NCBI RefSeq assembly: GCF_016863515.1
Contig: NZ_BOPA01000017.1
Location: forward strand, 124,001-188,000
DNA length: 64,000 bases
From: Micromonospora gifhornensis
GTDB taxonomy: Bacteria > Actinomycetota > Actinomycetes > Mycobacteriales > Micromonosporaceae
Direction of reading: 5' to 3'
Each line of letters begins with the position of its first letter. Positions within the stretch are counted from its first letter, which is position 1. Shown here in pieces: positions 32,672 to 42,398 of this stretch. The position numbers were made by a program, and so were the translations under genes. Below the pieces are notes generated by a model, which saw nothing but the letters and a program-made list of their open reading frames with translations, searched no databases and was not told where the DNA came from.

Positions 32672-33751
32672 GTGACGTCTCCGACCACAGGTCGGGCGAC
32701 GCGCAAACCCCGGCGATCGCCTGCTGCTCCCGTCGACGCCGGCCGGCTCTCACCGGCCGGCGTCGTCACGGAGCCGGGAACCGCACGGATCGCCGTTGAC
32801 CTCCTCGGCGGGGACGACGCTCCCGACGTGGTGGTGGACGGCGCTCTACGGGCGGTGCGCGCCGACCCCGATCTGCACCTCCTGCTCGTCGGCCCGACCA
32901 GAGCCGCCGGTGCGCTCGTCGACGCCCTCGACCCGGCCCAACGTGCCCGGTTGACGCTGCGACCTGCGCGCACCGCCGTCGACACGGCCGACGATCTCAC
33001 CGCGGCCCGCGCCGAGAACACGGTCCGGGCGGCCGTCGCCGCGATCCGCGCCGGCCAGGCCGACGCGCTGGTCTCCGCCGGGTCCACCGGCGCCACGGTG
33101 ACCGCTGCCGCCCTCGGCCTCGGCCGCTGGCCGCAGATCCGACGGCCGGCCCTGGCCGCCACCCTGCCCGGCGTCTCCGGACCTGTCGTCCTGCTCGACG
33201 TCGGCGGCTCGATGGAGCCGAGTCCGGCGACCCTGACCCGGCACGCCGTGCTCGGCGCCGCGTACGCCGCCATCGCCCACGGCCTCGACGCCCCTCGGGT
33301 GGGGCTGCTCTCCGTGGGCACCGAACCGGGCAAGGGTGACCGACCCCGCCGCCTCGCCGACCCGATGTTGCGCGCTACGGAACTGCCCGGTGACGCTCGG
33401 TACGTGGGCCTGGTCGAGGGGTACGACGTCTGCCTCGGCACGCGCGCCGATGTGGTGGTCACCGACGGGTTCACCGGTAACGTGCTGCTCAAGGCGATCG
33501 AGGGCGCGTACGCCATGGCGGGCGGGCCGCCGCCCGACGGGGGCGCGCCGCGGGCAGCCGCGCTGCTCGGGGTGGCGGGCACCGTGGTGGTCTGTCACGG
33601 CGCCGCTCGCCCGGCCGACATCGCTTCCGGCATCGCGCTGGCTGCCCACCTCTGGCGGCGAGCCGCCACCGACCGGGTCGCCGCGCTGCTTGCCACCGAA
33701 CGCACCGACCGCACCGATCGCACGACCGACACCGAGGTACGCACATCATGA
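32672..33751 (+). CDS. plsX: Phosphate acyltransferase PlsX
   Basis: 359 residues. It converts acyl-ACP to acyl-phosphate for PlsY in phosphatidic acid synthesis. [20 protein letters not shown] (about 41-60) is the family opening; [21 protein letters not shown] and [13 protein letters not shown] follow. [35 protein letters not shown] is diagnostic. A low-complexity tail of Thr/Asp/Arg repeats (TDRTDRTTD) ends the protein. It overlaps rnc by 4 nt. The N-terminal ~38 residues precede the conserved part, so the true start could be later. Confidence 0.94.
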   Translation: MTSPTTGRATRKPRRSPAAPVDAGRLSPAGVVTEPGTARIAVDLLGGDDAPDVVVDGALRAVRADPDLHLLLVGPTRAAGALVDALDPAQRARLTLRPARTAVDTADDLTAARAENTVRAAVAAIRAGQADALVSAGSTGATVTAAALGLGRWPQIRRPALAATLPGVSGPVVLLDVGGSMEPSPATLTRHAVLGAAYAAIAHGLDAPRVGLLSVGTEPGKGDRPRRLADPMLRATELPGDARYVGLVEGYDVCLGTRADVVVTDGFTGNVLLKAIEGAYAMAGGPPPDGGAPRAAALLGVAGTVVVCHGAARPADIASGIALAAHLWRRAATDRVAALLATERTDRTDRTTDTEVRTS

Positions 33752-34629
33752 GCATCGACAAGCGACGACGGCCCTCCATCGGCCACCTCGAGGCAGCCTT
33801 CGGCGTGTCAATGGACCCGGAGTTGCTGGAGCGGGCCCTGACCCACCGCTCGTACGCGTACGAGAACGGCGGCCTGCCGACCAACGAGCGGCTGGAGTTC
33901 CTCGGCGACTCGGTGCTCGGCGTGGTGATCACCACCGCGCTCTTCCACAACCACCCGGACCTGCCCGAGGGGCAACTGGCCAAGCTGCGGGCCAGCGTGG
34001 TCAACATGCGTGCCCTGGCCGACGTGGCGCGCGGTCTGGGCCCGGACGGGCTCGGCCCCTACCTGCTGCTGGGCAAGGGTGAGGAGACCACCGGCGGCCG
34101 GGACAAGGCGAGCATCCTCGCCGACACCCTGGAGGCGCTGCTCGGCGCGATCTACCTCCAGTACGGGCTGGACATCGCCGCCGAGGTCATCCACCGGCTG
34201 TTCGACCCGCTGATGGCCGAGTCGGCCGGCCGGGGCGCCGCCCTGGACTGGAAGACCAGCCTCCAGGAGTTGACCGCGGCGCTGGGTCTCGGTGTGCCGG
34301 AGTACCGGATCGAGGGCGCCGGCCCGGACCATCTGAAGACCTTCACCGCCTGGGTGGTGGTGGCCGGTAACCGGTACGGCGGCGCCGACGGGCGTAGCAA
34401 GAAGGAGGCCGAGCAGCGGGCCGCGGAGTCGGCCTGGCGGACCCTGAACGCGCAGGCCGAAGCCGACGACGAAGCCGACCGGGCCGAGCCGGAGCCGCTT
34501 GACGAGCCGTCCGACGCCGCGGTGACCGTCGAGCCGGCGGGGATCGTCGAGCCCGCGGCGATCGCGGACGACGACGGGCGGGCCGTCGTGGACGCCGGCC
34601 GGCCGGAGGTGCAGGCGCCCCGTGCCTGA
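33748..34629 (+). CDS. rnc: Ribonuclease III with acidic C-terminal extension
   Basis: 293 residues. The endonuclease domain (about 10-150) has the signature [13 protein letters not shown] and the second catalytic part [13 protein letters not shown] double-stranded RNA-binding domain follows (about 165-235: [23 protein letters not shown]). A C-terminal extension of about 50 Asp/Glu/Ala-rich residues is absent from E. coli RNase III. It processes rRNA and other double-stranded RNA. It is in an operon with plsX (ATGA overlap) and overlaps mutM by 8 nt. Confidence 0.97.
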   Translation: MSIDKRRRPSIGHLEAAFGVSMDPELLERALTHRSYAYENGGLPTNERLEFLGDSVLGVVITTALFHNHPDLPEGQLAKLRASVVNMRALADVARGLGPDGLGPYLLLGKGEETTGGRDKASILADTLEALLGAIYLQYGLDIAAEVIHRLFDPLMAESAGRGAALDWKTSLQELTAALGLGVPEYRIEGAGPDHLKTFTAWVVVAGNRYGGADGRSKKEAEQRAAESAWRTLNAQAEADDEADRAEPEPLDEPSDAAVTVEPAGIVEPAAIADDDGRAVVDAGRPEVQAPRA

Positions 34630-35479
34630 ACTGCCCGAGGTGGAGACCGTCCGGCAGGGGCTGGCGCGCTGGGTCACCGGCCGACGGATCGAGTCCGTCG
34701 AGGTACGCCACCCGCGTGCGGTGCGTCGGCACGTGGCCGGTGGCGCCCACTTCGCCGACGTGCTGGCCGGCCGGACCGTGCTCGACGTGTGCCGGCGCGG
34801 CAAATATCTCTGGTTGCCGCTGGACAGCGGTGACGCGGTGATCGGGCATCTCGGCATGTCCGGGCAACTGTTGCTGCAACCGGCCACCGCCCCGGACGAG
34901 CCGCACCTGCGGGTCCGCTTCCGGTTCACCGACGACGGTCCCGAACTGCGCTTCGTCGACCAGCGCACGTTCGGTGGGCTCTCGGTAAGCGAGGGCGGCG
35001 CGACGCTGCCCACGGAGATCGCCCACATCGCCAGGGACCCGCTGGATCCGCAGTTCTCCGACGCGGACTTCGTCACCGCGATGCGCCGCCGCCGTACCGA
35101 GGTCAAGCGCGCCCTGCTCGACCAGACGTTGATCTCCGGGGTGGGCAACATCTACGCCGACGAGGCGCTGTGGCGCGCCAAACTGCACGGCACCCGGCCG
35201 ACCGACGCGTTGACCGGCCCGGCCGTACGGCGGTTGCTCGGCCACGTACGCGACGTGCTGACCGAGGCGATCACGGCGGGCGGCACCAGCTTCGACGCGC
35301 TGTACGTCAACGTCAACGGGGAGAGCGGTTACTTCGACAGGTCGCTGAACGTCTACGGCCGTGAGGGGCAGCCCTGCCGACGATGCGGTGCGCCGATCCG
35401 CCGGGAGGCCTTCATGAACCGGTCGTCGTACAGTTGCCCGCGCTGCCAGCCCCGCCCCCGCGCCACCCTGCGCGGCTGA
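34622..35479 (+). CDS. mutM: Formamidopyrimidine-DNA glycosylase (Fpg/MutM)
   Basis: 285 residues. The N-terminal catalytic Pro-Glu is in the start [13 protein letters not shown] after the initiating residue. GKYLWLPL and [10 protein letters not shown] are typical. The helix-two-turn-helix region has [18 protein letters not shown]. The C-terminal zinc finger has [13 protein letters not shown] and CPRC. It excises 8-oxoguanine and related lesions. The GTG start lies within the rnc coding end. Confidence 0.97.
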   Translation: MPELPEVETVRQGLARWVTGRRIESVEVRHPRAVRRHVAGGAHFADVLAGRTVLDVCRRGKYLWLPLDSGDAVIGHLGMSGQLLLQPATAPDEPHLRVRFRFTDDGPELRFVDQRTFGGLSVSEGGATLPTEIAHIARDPLDPQFSDADFVTAMRRRRTEVKRALLDQTLISGVGNIYADEALWRAKLHGTRPTDALTGPAVRRLLGHVRDVLTEAITAGGTSFDALYVNVNGESGYFDRSLNVYGREGQPCRRCGAPIRREAFMNRSSYSCPRCQPRPRATLRG

Positions 35480-35517
35480 CCTCGATCACGGTACGGGGCC
35501 TCGATCACGGTACGGGG
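35480..35517. repeat. Tandem 19-bp duplication at the end of the GH114 gene
   Basis: CCTCGATCACGGTACGGGG occurs twice in a row at 35480-35498 and 35499-35517. The second copy contains the last codons and stop of the minus-strand gene; the first copy lies in the intergenic space after mutM. Confidence 0.9.
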
Positions 35518-36335
35518 CAGGGCAGCCGCCAGGCGTCCAGGCTGCGGTGTTTGCGGATGGAGGCGAACCCGTAGCCGACGCTCGTGACACAGAAGTCGGT
35601 GAGCCCGCCGGTGTACTCGACGTGGAACACCGGCTTGCCGGCGTCGACGAACGGCAGTAGCTTGTCGCACCGGTTGAGCCGTACGCACTCCTCGTCGACC
35701 GCGAAGTCGAAGTCCGGCGCCAGCGCGGCGACCTGCCCGAGGTTGCCCCGCAGCCCGGGAGACAGATCCAGTGAACGGGCCAACGCCGCGACCCGACGGT
35801 TGAACTGCAACTGGTCGTCGAAATCCAGCGGGAAGCCGGGGGAGTTGGCGTAGCCGTCGGCGTCGGCGAGCAGTACCGCGCCGAAGCCCTTGCCGCGGCA
35901 GAGCCGGAACCGGTCGGCCAGCACCGGCCGCAGGGCGTCCCACCGGCGTACGTCCAGCCAGGTGCGGCCGGAGCGGGTGGCCGTCGGGCCGCGGACCTGG
36001 GGCGGGAACCTGGTCGCGTCCGGATCGTCCGGGTGGACCGTGCCGGCGTGCACCTGGCAGACCAGTCGACGGTGACGGGCCCGCAGGTCGGCGGTCTGCG
36101 CCGCGGTGGTGTTGGCCGGATCGAGGACGAACACGTCCGCCTCGACCGTCACGTCGAGCACCCCGTCGAGTTGCCACTGCCATCGCCACAGCCGGGCCGA
36201 GGCGGACGGCCAACTTGTCGGTGCGCCGGGCGGGGTGAGATCCGGCCGGCAGGCGGCCAGCGACACGAGCACGGTGCAGGCCAGGCCGGCGCGCATCGCC
36301 CGTCGTACCTGTGCCCCGCCCAGCCCGATCCGCAT
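35505..36335 (-). CDS. GH114-like glycoside hydrolase lipoprotein
   Basis: 276 residues from the ATG at 36335 (GGAG 6 nt upstream). A lipoprotein signal ends in VSLAAC, with Cys29 as the lipidation site. The mature part resembles the TIM-barrel GH114 (endo-alpha-1,4-polygalactosaminidase) family: RLWRWQWQLDG, VEADVFVLDPAN, KGFGAVLLADADGYANSPGFP, NLGQVAALAPDFDFAVDEECVRLNRC and FHVEYTG. Acidic residues in ADADG and VDEEC could be catalytic. Its target polysaccharide is unknown. The stop lies in a 19-bp tandem repeat. Confidence 0.85.
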   Translation of the reverse strand: MRIGLGGAQVRRAMRAGLACTVLVSLAACRPDLTPPGAPTSWPSASARLWRWQWQLDGVLDVTVEADVFVLDPANTTAAQTADLRARHRRLVCQVHAGTVHPDDPDATRFPPQVRGPTATRSGRTWLDVRRWDALRPVLADRFRLCRGKGFGAVLLADADGYANSPGFPLDFDDQLQFNRRVAALARSLDLSPGLRGNLGQVAALAPDFDFAVDEECVRLNRCDKLLPFVDAGKPVFHVEYTGGLTDFCVTSVGYGFASIRKHRSLDAWRLPCPVP

Positions 36336-36496
36336 CGCCAGCTCCGCAGGTTGCGCCGGCGGCGTGACGCCGCCCGAGCCGGTACGCCGTCGGCGTACCT
36401 CACCCACTCAAACGAGCGCAGACCCGACAAGGACTCGCGGCTGGACGTGGCGCGGCACTCAGAACGCGACGAGTTCCGGTGCCGCGCCCGCCGCAC

Positions 36497-37930
36497 TCAG
36501 CGTGGCGCGGCGAAGACCTGCGTCCAGTACGGTCCGTTGCTGCTCGCCACGCCGACGCCGATCTCGGTGAAGGCGCAGTTCAGGATGTTCGCCCGGTGAC
36601 CGGGGCTGTTCATCCAGGCGTCCATCACGGCGGCGGGCGACTGCTGGTTCCAGGCGACGTTCTCGCCGTACGTGCGCCAGGCGTACCCGACCCGGTCGAT
36701 CCGCTCTCCCGGGTCGCTGCCGTCGCTGCCGGTGTGCGACATGTTCCGGTTGTCGGCCTGGTCCTGGCTGTGCCGCTGGGCCGCGGTCGTCAGCTTCTCG
36801 TCGACGGTCAGCGCGCCGCAGCCGGCCTTCGCCCGTTCCGCGTTGACCAGGTCGACCACCTGGGCGGCCTGCGAGGCGCCGGCCGGGTTGGACGGCGAGG
36901 TGGTGACCGTGGCACCGCGACTCGGGCTGCCCCGACGCTCGGCGCTCTGCCGGGAGGGTGCGGTGCTGCTGCGCGCGGGCGTGGGCTTCGGCTTCGCCGC
37001 TTGACTGGGCGACGGCGAGGGCGTGGCGGCGCTTGGCGAGACGCTCGGGCTCGGGCTGGGGCTCGGGGAGTCGAGTGGGTCGAGGACGTCCACCGACTCG
37101 TCGGCGTCCAGCAGCGCGGGTCCGGTGGCCACCGGACGCTCACCGGCGGTGGTGCTGGTCGGCGCGTCGTTGCCGGGCAGCGCGAGGGCCGCCACGCCGA
37201 TGCTCACCGCGAGGGTGGCCGCCGCGGCGGCACCGCCCATCACCAGGGGACGCGACAGGCGACGACGGGACGGCCGGGCGTCGGTCCCGGGCGCATCGGC
37301 CACCGCCTCGGTCCGGGCGGTGGCCCGATCCTCCGGTACGCCGTAGGCCCCTTCCCCGTGCCACCGGCCCTCGTCACCCCGCCCGTAGTGCTGCTGACCG
37401 GCGTAAGACTGGTCACCGTAGGGCTGGTCACCGTAGGGGGCCTGGCCGGTGTAGGGCGGCTGGGTGTCGGTGTACCCCTGGTTGTCGTACGCCTGGTTGT
37501 CGTGATGCGGGTCGGGGGCGGCGTGCCGCGCGGGCTGCTGTCCGTCGTGCTTGTCGGACCAGCGGCTGACCTGCGTGGTCGGCTCGTCGGCGCGCCAACC
37601 GCCGTCGTGCCGACCGTGGCTCGGCGCGCCGTAGTGCCCCTCGGTCGACCAGGCGGTGTCCCGGTGGTGCTGGCCGGCGCCGGGGTCCTGGTCGGCCCAG
37701 TGGGGGTGGGCCGGTGCCGGATAGGTCGTCTCGGCGGGCCGGTGCGGGCGGTGCTGCCACTGCTCGGTGGGCTGGTCGTGGTACCACCGGTCGGACGAAC
37801 TCTCCGGTTCGTCGCCGAACAGGTACGACGAGCGCGGTGCCGGGCGGTCGGTCAGCCAGGCCGGGTCGTCGGTCGATGGCGCTGGTCGCCGGGTGGAATC
37901 CGGGTCGAGCGGGTCGTTCCAGCCGTGCAC
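36497..37930 (-). CDS. CAP-domain (SCP/PR1-like) membrane protein with long polar N-terminus
   Basis: 477 residues. A ~230-residue cytoplasmic N-terminus rich in His, Asp, Gln and Tyr (including YGDQPYGDQSYAGQQ repeats) is followed by one TM helix (about 230-252) and a Ser/Pro linker (SPSPSPSPS). The extracytoplasmic CAP domain (about 365-477) has DLVNAERAKAGCGALTVDEKL, HSQDQADNRNMSHT, YGENVAWN and MNSPGHRANILNCAFTEIGVG. The GTG at 37930 is chosen over 37945 because GGAGG lies 8 nt before it. CAP proteins of actinomycetes are surface-exposed and mostly uncharacterised. Confidence 0.9.
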   Translation of the reverse strand: MHGWNDPLDPDSTRRPAPSTDDPAWLTDRPAPRSSYLFGDEPESSSDRWYHDQPTEQWQHRPHRPAETTYPAPAHPHWADQDPGAGQHHRDTAWSTEGHYGAPSHGRHDGGWRADEPTTQVSRWSDKHDGQQPARHAAPDPHHDNQAYDNQGYTDTQPPYTGQAPYGDQPYGDQSYAGQQHYGRGDEGRWHGEGAYGVPEDRATARTEAVADAPGTDARPSRRRLSRPLVMGGAAAAATLAVSIGVAALALPGNDAPTSTTAGERPVATGPALLDADESVDVLDPLDSPSPSPSPSVSPSAATPSPSPSQAAKPKPTPARSSTAPSRQSAERRGSPSRGATVTTSPSNPAGASQAAQVVDLVNAERAKAGCGALTVDEKLTTAAQRHSQDQADNRNMSHTGSDGSDPGERIDRVGYAWRTYGENVAWNQQSPAAVMDAWMNSPGHRANILNCAFTEIGVGVASSNGPYWTQVFAAPR

Positions 37931-38301
37931 GCCTGTCGCCTCCACGGGTCGGTAAGGGGCCGGGGTGACGCTACGTGGTCGGTCTGAGCAGCAGCAATGT
38001 GGCTAAGGAAGAGTTAAGAGGACCCTGTACATCCGGGTGAGGTATTCCGGCGATTCGGTGCGTAGAGTTGGGGTGTCCGGACAGAGTGTGTCCGCGCCGT
38101 GTGGCAGCCTCCCGCGACGGGTCGGGTAGACGTCGAAATGATCTACGGCCTGCGTGAACTTGACGAAACAGGGGCTGTCGGCTCAATATAGAGATGTCGC
38201 CAGTCGCGCCCGGCCGTGCCCAGAATTCGTGGGAATGGTAGTCGCGTATACAAGGGCGCGCGTTGGCCGGCCTCTCCGGCAGCGCAATTCAAGGAGTCAA
38301 C
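37931..38301. other. Divergent regulatory region, CAP gene / coiled-coil gene
   Basis: 371 bp without a supported gene. Candidate plus-strand promoter boxes lie at 38160-38192. A second AT-rich spot (GTATAC, about 38247) could be another -10 box. The minus-strand side contains a low-GC stretch (about 38000-38020) just upstream of the CAP gene. Confidence 0.5.
38160..38189 (+). promoter_or_regulatory. Putative promoter of the coiled-coil microprotein gene
   Basis: TTGACG (38160-38165) and CAATAT (38184-38189) are separated by 18 bp; TATAGA overlaps the second box. Confidence 0.45.
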
Positions 38302-38496
38302 ATGGCGAAGGCCCTCTTCGGCCACGTAGGTGCAGCGCCCGACCGGCGCCTGCTCGACGAGGTCACCCGACTGCGTGCCAGGGTTCAGTCACTGGAGTTC
38401 GAGATCACGCGGCTGCGTGCCGAGAACGATCGGCTCGCGGCGGCTGCGGCAGAGGCGGATGATCTGCTCCGTCTTGCCGAGCCCGCGCTGACCTGA
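38302..38496 (+). CDS. Small coiled-coil protein (64 aa)
   Basis: 64 residues starting MAKALFGHVGAAPDRRLLDEVTRL and dominated by a leucine-zipper-like helix: VTRLRARVQSLEFEITRLRAENDRL, then AEADDLLRLAEPAL. Leu or Val recur at heptad positions, so a dimeric coiled coil is likely. AAGGAG lies 5 nt upstream of the ATG, and a good promoter candidate and a terminator flank it, so it is its own unit. No family is recognised; it could be a partner of the SMC or divisome machinery encoded nearby. Confidence 0.8.
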   Translation: MAKALFGHVGAAPDRRLLDEVTRLRARVQSLEFEITRLRAENDRLAAAAAEADDLLRLAEPALT

Positions 38497-38537
38497 TCCA
38501 CCTGGCCGCCACAACCGAATAGCACCACCGCACAAAA

Positions 38538-38564
38538 GCGCGCCGACACGAAGTGCCGGCGCGC
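38538..38564. terminator. Terminator after the coiled-coil gene
   Basis: A 12-bp stem (GCGCGCCGACAC paired with GTGCCGGCGCGC, one mismatch) with a GAA loop is preceded by AAAA and followed by AATTCT. Confidence 0.75.
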
Positions 38565-38783
38565 AATTCTGTGCACCATTGATCGACTTTGTGGCCGGGA
38601 TGATCGACTGGATCGTCCGGTGTCGGTGCGTAACCGTCTGACACCTGTGAAATGGAACGCTCGCGGCGTGCCGGCGGGTGGGTCGCGTCGCGCAGCACAC
38701 CTGGTGCCGGGTTACTCTGCGGGTTTACCAGGGTCCGCGCAGCCGGGCGACGGTACGGCGGCCACCGGACGAGGATCGAGAAG

Positions 38784-41700
38784 GTGCATCTCAAGAGCCT
38801 GACGGTGAAGGGCTTCAAGTCCTTCGCCTCCGCGACGACGCTGAAGCTGGAGCCGGGGATCACCTGCGTGGTGGGCCCGAACGGGTCCGGCAAGTCCAAC
38901 GTCGTCGACGCCATCGCCTGGGTGCTCGGCGAGCAGGGCGCCAAGGCGCTGCGCGGCGGCAAGATGGAGGACGTCATCTTCGCCGGCACCGCCGGTCGGG
39001 CCCCGCTCGGTCGGGCCGAGGTGACCCTGACCATCGACAACACCGACGGCGCTCTGCCGATCGAGTACACCGAGGTCTCCATCACCCGCCGGATGTTCCG
39101 CTCCGGCGAGAGCGAGTACGAGATCAACGGCGACACCTGCCGCCTGCTCGACATCCAGGAACTACTCTCCGACTCCGGCATCGGCCGGGAGATGCACATC
39201 ATCGTCGGGCAGGGGCGGCTCGACGGCATGCTGCACGCCAAGCCGGAGGACCGGCGCGCGTTCATCGAGGAGGCGGCCGGCGTCCTCAAGCATCGCAAGC
39301 GCAAGGAAAAGGCGCTGCGCAAGCTCGACGCGATGCAGACCAACCTGAACCGGCTCACCGACCTCACCGCCGAGCTGCGGCGTCAACTCAAGCCGCTCGG
39401 CCGGCAGGCCGAGGTGGCCCGCCGCGCCGCGGTGATCCAGGCCAGCCTGCGTGACGCCCGCCTGCGGCTGCTCGCCGACGATCTCGCCACCCTGCGGACC
39501 ACTTTGGACCGGGAGATCGCCGACGAGACCGCGCTGCGACAGCGGCGCGAGGAGGTGGAGGCCGAGCACACCGAGGTGCAGGCCCGCCTCGGGGAGCTGG
39601 AGGAGGCGCTGGCCGCCGACGCACCGCTGCTGGCCGCCGCCCAGGACACCTGGTACAAGCTCTCCGCGTTGCAGGAGCGGTTCCGCTCGATCGAGCAGCT
39701 CGCGGTGGAGCGGCTGCGACACCTCAGCTCCACCCCGGACGACGAGCGACCGGGCCGCGACCCGGACCAGTTGGAGGCCGAGGCCGAACGGGTCCGGGAG
39801 CAGGAGGAGGAGCTGCGCGCGGCGCTCACCGACGACCAGATCCACCTCGCCGAGGCGGTGGAGCACCGGCAGGAACTGGAACGGCAGCTCGCGGCGGCGG
39901 AACGCGAACTGGTCGCCGCGGCGAAGGCGATCGCGGACCGGCGCGAAGGGCTGGCCCGGCTGACCGGTCAGGTGAACTCGGCGCGCGCCCGGACCACAAG
40001 CGCCGGTGAGGAGATCGAGCGCCTCGCCGCCGCACACGCCGACGCGATGGCCCGGGCCGAGCGGGCCCAGGCCGACCTGGACGCCGTCGCCGAGCAGTCC
40101 ACCGAGGCCGACCGCGACAACGCAGACCTGGACGCCCGGCACGCCGAGGCGGTAAGCGTCCAAGAACAGGCGCAGGCGACGGTACGTTCGCTCTCCGACG
40201 CCGAGCGGGCGGCGGAGAAGGACGCCGCCACCTGGAAGGCCCGCGAGGAGGCGCTCGCCCTCGGCCTGCGCCGCAAGGACGGCGCCGGTGCGTTGCTGGC
40301 CCGCGCCGACCAGGTGCCGGGGCTGCTGGGCAGCCTCGCCGGTCTGCTCACCGTCGCCCCCGGCCATGAGGCGGCGCTTGCCGCCGCGCTCGGCGGGCTC
40401 GCCGACGCGGTAGCGGTAAGCGGGGTGGACGAGGCGGTCGAGGCGATGCGACTGCTCAAGATCTCCGACGCCGGACGGGCCGGACTGCTGGTGGGCAGCC
40501 CGGCCGGGCCGGGGATGTCCGGCTCCGCCGACGCGCTGCGTCCCAAACTGCCCGACCGTGCGCACTGGGCGCCCGACCTGGTCGAGTGCGACGCGCGGAT
40601 CCGACCGGCGGTGCACCGGGCGCTGCGGGACGTGGTGCTTGTCGACGACCTCGCTGCCGCGGCGGAGGTGGTCGCCGGCAACCCCGAGCTGCGCGCGGTC
40701 ACCCGGGAAGGGGACGTCGTCGGGGCGTACGCGGCGGCCGGTGGGTCGGCGAAGGCACCCAGCTACATCGAGGTGCAGGCAGCCGTCGAGGAGGCCCGCG
40801 CAAACCGGCTCGCCGCCGAGCGCACCAGCGCGGAACTGCGCGAACAACTGGTCGAGGCGCGGGCGGCGGTGGCCGAGGCGAAGGAGCGGGTGCAGCATGC
40901 CGCCGCGGCGAAGCGGGAGGCGGAGAGCCACCGCAACGCCGCCGCCCGCCGGCTCGCCGAGTTGGGTGCCGCCGCCCGCTCCGCCAAGGCGGAGACCGAC
41001 CGGCTGGGCGAGTCGCGGGCCCGCGCCGAGGCGGCCCGGGAACGGGACCTGACCGCCCTGGCCGAGTTGGAGGAGCGGCTGCGCCTGGCGGAGGCGACCC
41101 CGATCGACGCGGAACCCTCCACCGAGGAACGCGACCAGCTCGCCGCGATGGTGCCGCAGGCCCGGCAGAACGAGATGGAGGTCCGGCTCGCGGTGCGTAC
41201 CGCCGAGGAGCGGGTGTCCTCCATCGCCGGGCGGGCCGACTCGCTGCGCCGGCAGGCCGCCGCCGAGCGGGCCGCGAGGGAGCGGGCCGCGGCACGGCGG
41301 GCGGCGCGGGTGCGTGGCGCGGGCATCGCCCGGGCCGTGGCCGGCGGTGCCCGGGAGGCGCTGACCCGGCTGACCACCAGCATCGCCCAGGCGGAGGAGC
41401 AGCGTGACGCGGTGGCCCGGGCACGGGCCACCCGCGAGGCGGAACTTCAGGAGGTGCGGGCCGCCGCGAAACGACTCGGCGCGGAACTGGAGCGACTGAC
41501 CAGCCAGGTGCACCGCGACGAGGTGGCCCGGGCCGAGCAGCGGCTGCGCATCGAACAGTTGGAGGCCAAGGCCGCCGAGGACTTCGGGTTGACCATGGAG
41601 ACGCTGATCGCCGAGTACGGCCCGAGTCAGCCGGTGCCGCCCACCGAGGCCGAGGTGGCCGCCGCCGAACGCGACGGCCTGCCGGTGCCCGAACCGGTCC

Positions 41701-42398
41701 GCTACGAGCGCCCGGTGCAGGAGAAGCGGGCCGCGAAGGCCGAACGCGAACTGACCCTGCTCGGCAAGGTCAACCCGCTGGCGTTGGAGGAGTTCGCCGC
41801 GCTGGAGGAGCGGTACAAGTTCCTCTCCGAGCAGTTGGAGGACCTCAAGGCGACCCGGCGTGACCTGCTCACCGTGGTCAAGGACGTCGACGAACGGATC
41901 CTGGAGGTCTTCGCCAGCGCCTTCGCCGACACCGCCCGGGAGTTCGAGCAGGTCTTCACTGTCCTGTTCCCCGGCGGGGAGGGGCGGCTGGTGCTCACCG
42001 ACCCGGACGACCTGCTGACCACAGGTGTCGAGGTCGAGGCCCGCCCGCCCGGCAAGAAGATCAAGCGGCTGTCGCTGCTCTCCGGTGGTGAGCGGTCGTT
42101 GACCGCGGTGGCGATGCTGGTGGCCATCTTCCGTGCCCGGCCCAGCCCGTTCTACATCATGGACGAGGTCGAGGCGGCGCTCGACGACGTGAACCTGGGT
42201 CGGCTGATCACCCTGCTCGCCCAGTTGCGGGAGAAGAGTCAGCTCATCGTCATCACCCACCAGAAACGCACAATGGAGATCGCCGACGCGCTGTACGGCG
42301 TGACCATGCGTGGCGGAGTGACCCAGGTGATCAGCCAACGGCTCAACCGGGCCGGTACGGACGACGAGCGGCGAAGCCGCGGCGAGGAGAACGGTTAG
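38784..42398 (+). CDS. smc: Chromosome segregation protein SMC
   Basis: 1204 residues, full length. The N-terminal ATPase half has VVGPNGSGKSNVVDAIAWVL (Walker A, about 31-50). Long coiled coils flank a hinge domain (about 510-670, GLLGSLAGLLTVAPGHEAAL). The C-terminal half has the signature LLSGGERSLTAVAMLVAIF (about 1097) and Walker B in PFYIMDEVEAALDDVN. With ScpA/ScpB it extrudes DNA loops. The GTG start at 38784 gives the standard VHLKSLTVKGFKSFA opening; upstream in-frame sequence is not SMC-like. The stop overlaps the start of the HAD gene. Confidence 0.98.
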   Translation: MHLKSLTVKGFKSFASATTLKLEPGITCVVGPNGSGKSNVVDAIAWVLGEQGAKALRGGKMEDVIFAGTAGRAPLGRAEVTLTIDNTDGALPIEYTEVSITRRMFRSGESEYEINGDTCRLLDIQELLSDSGIGREMHIIVGQGRLDGMLHAKPEDRRAFIEEAAGVLKHRKRKEKALRKLDAMQTNLNRLTDLTAELRRQLKPLGRQAEVARRAAVIQASLRDARLRLLADDLATLRTTLDREIADETALRQRREEVEAEHTEVQARLGELEEALAADAPLLAAAQDTWYKLSALQERFRSIEQLAVERLRHLSSTPDDERPGRDPDQLEAEAERVREQEEELRAALTDDQIHLAEAVEHRQELERQLAAAERELVAAAKAIADRREGLARLTGQVNSARARTTSAGEEIERLAAAHADAMARAERAQADLDAVAEQSTEADRDNADLDARHAEAVSVQEQAQATVRSLSDAERAAEKDAATWKAREEALALGLRRKDGAGALLARADQVPGLLGSLAGLLTVAPGHEAALAAALGGLADAVAVSGVDEAVEAMRLLKISDAGRAGLLVGSPAGPGMSGSADALRPKLPDRAHWAPDLVECDARIRPAVHRALRDVVLVDDLAAAAEVVAGNPELRAVTREGDVVGAYAAAGGSAKAPSYIEVQAAVEEARANRLAAERTSAELREQLVEARAAVAEAKERVQHAAAAKREAESHRNAAARRLAELGAAARSAKAETDRLGESRARAEAARERDLTALAELEERLRLAEATPIDAEPSTEERDQLAAMVPQARQNEMEVRLAVRTAEERVSSIAGRADSLRRQAAAERAARERAAARRAARVRGAGIARAVAGGAREALTRLTTSIAQAEEQRDAVARARATREAELQEVRAAAKRLGAELERLTSQVHRDEVARAEQRLRIEQLEAKAAEDFGLTMETLIAEYGPSQPVPPTEAEVAAAERDGLPVPEPVRYERPVQEKRAAKAERELTLLGKVNPLALEEFAALEERYKFLSEQLEDLKATRRDLLTVVKDVDERILEVFASAFADTAREFEQVFTVLFPGGEGRLVLTDPDDLLTTGVEVEARPPGKKIKRLSLLSGGERSLTAVAMLVAIFRARPSPFYIMDEVEAALDDVNLGRLITLLAQLREKSQLIVITHQKRTMEIADALYGVTMRGGVTQVISQRLNRAGTDDERRSRGEENG

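Noticed and set aside
39162..42338. A 1058-residue open frame on the minus strand
   Set aside because: It is the antisense shadow of smc and has no recognisable domain.
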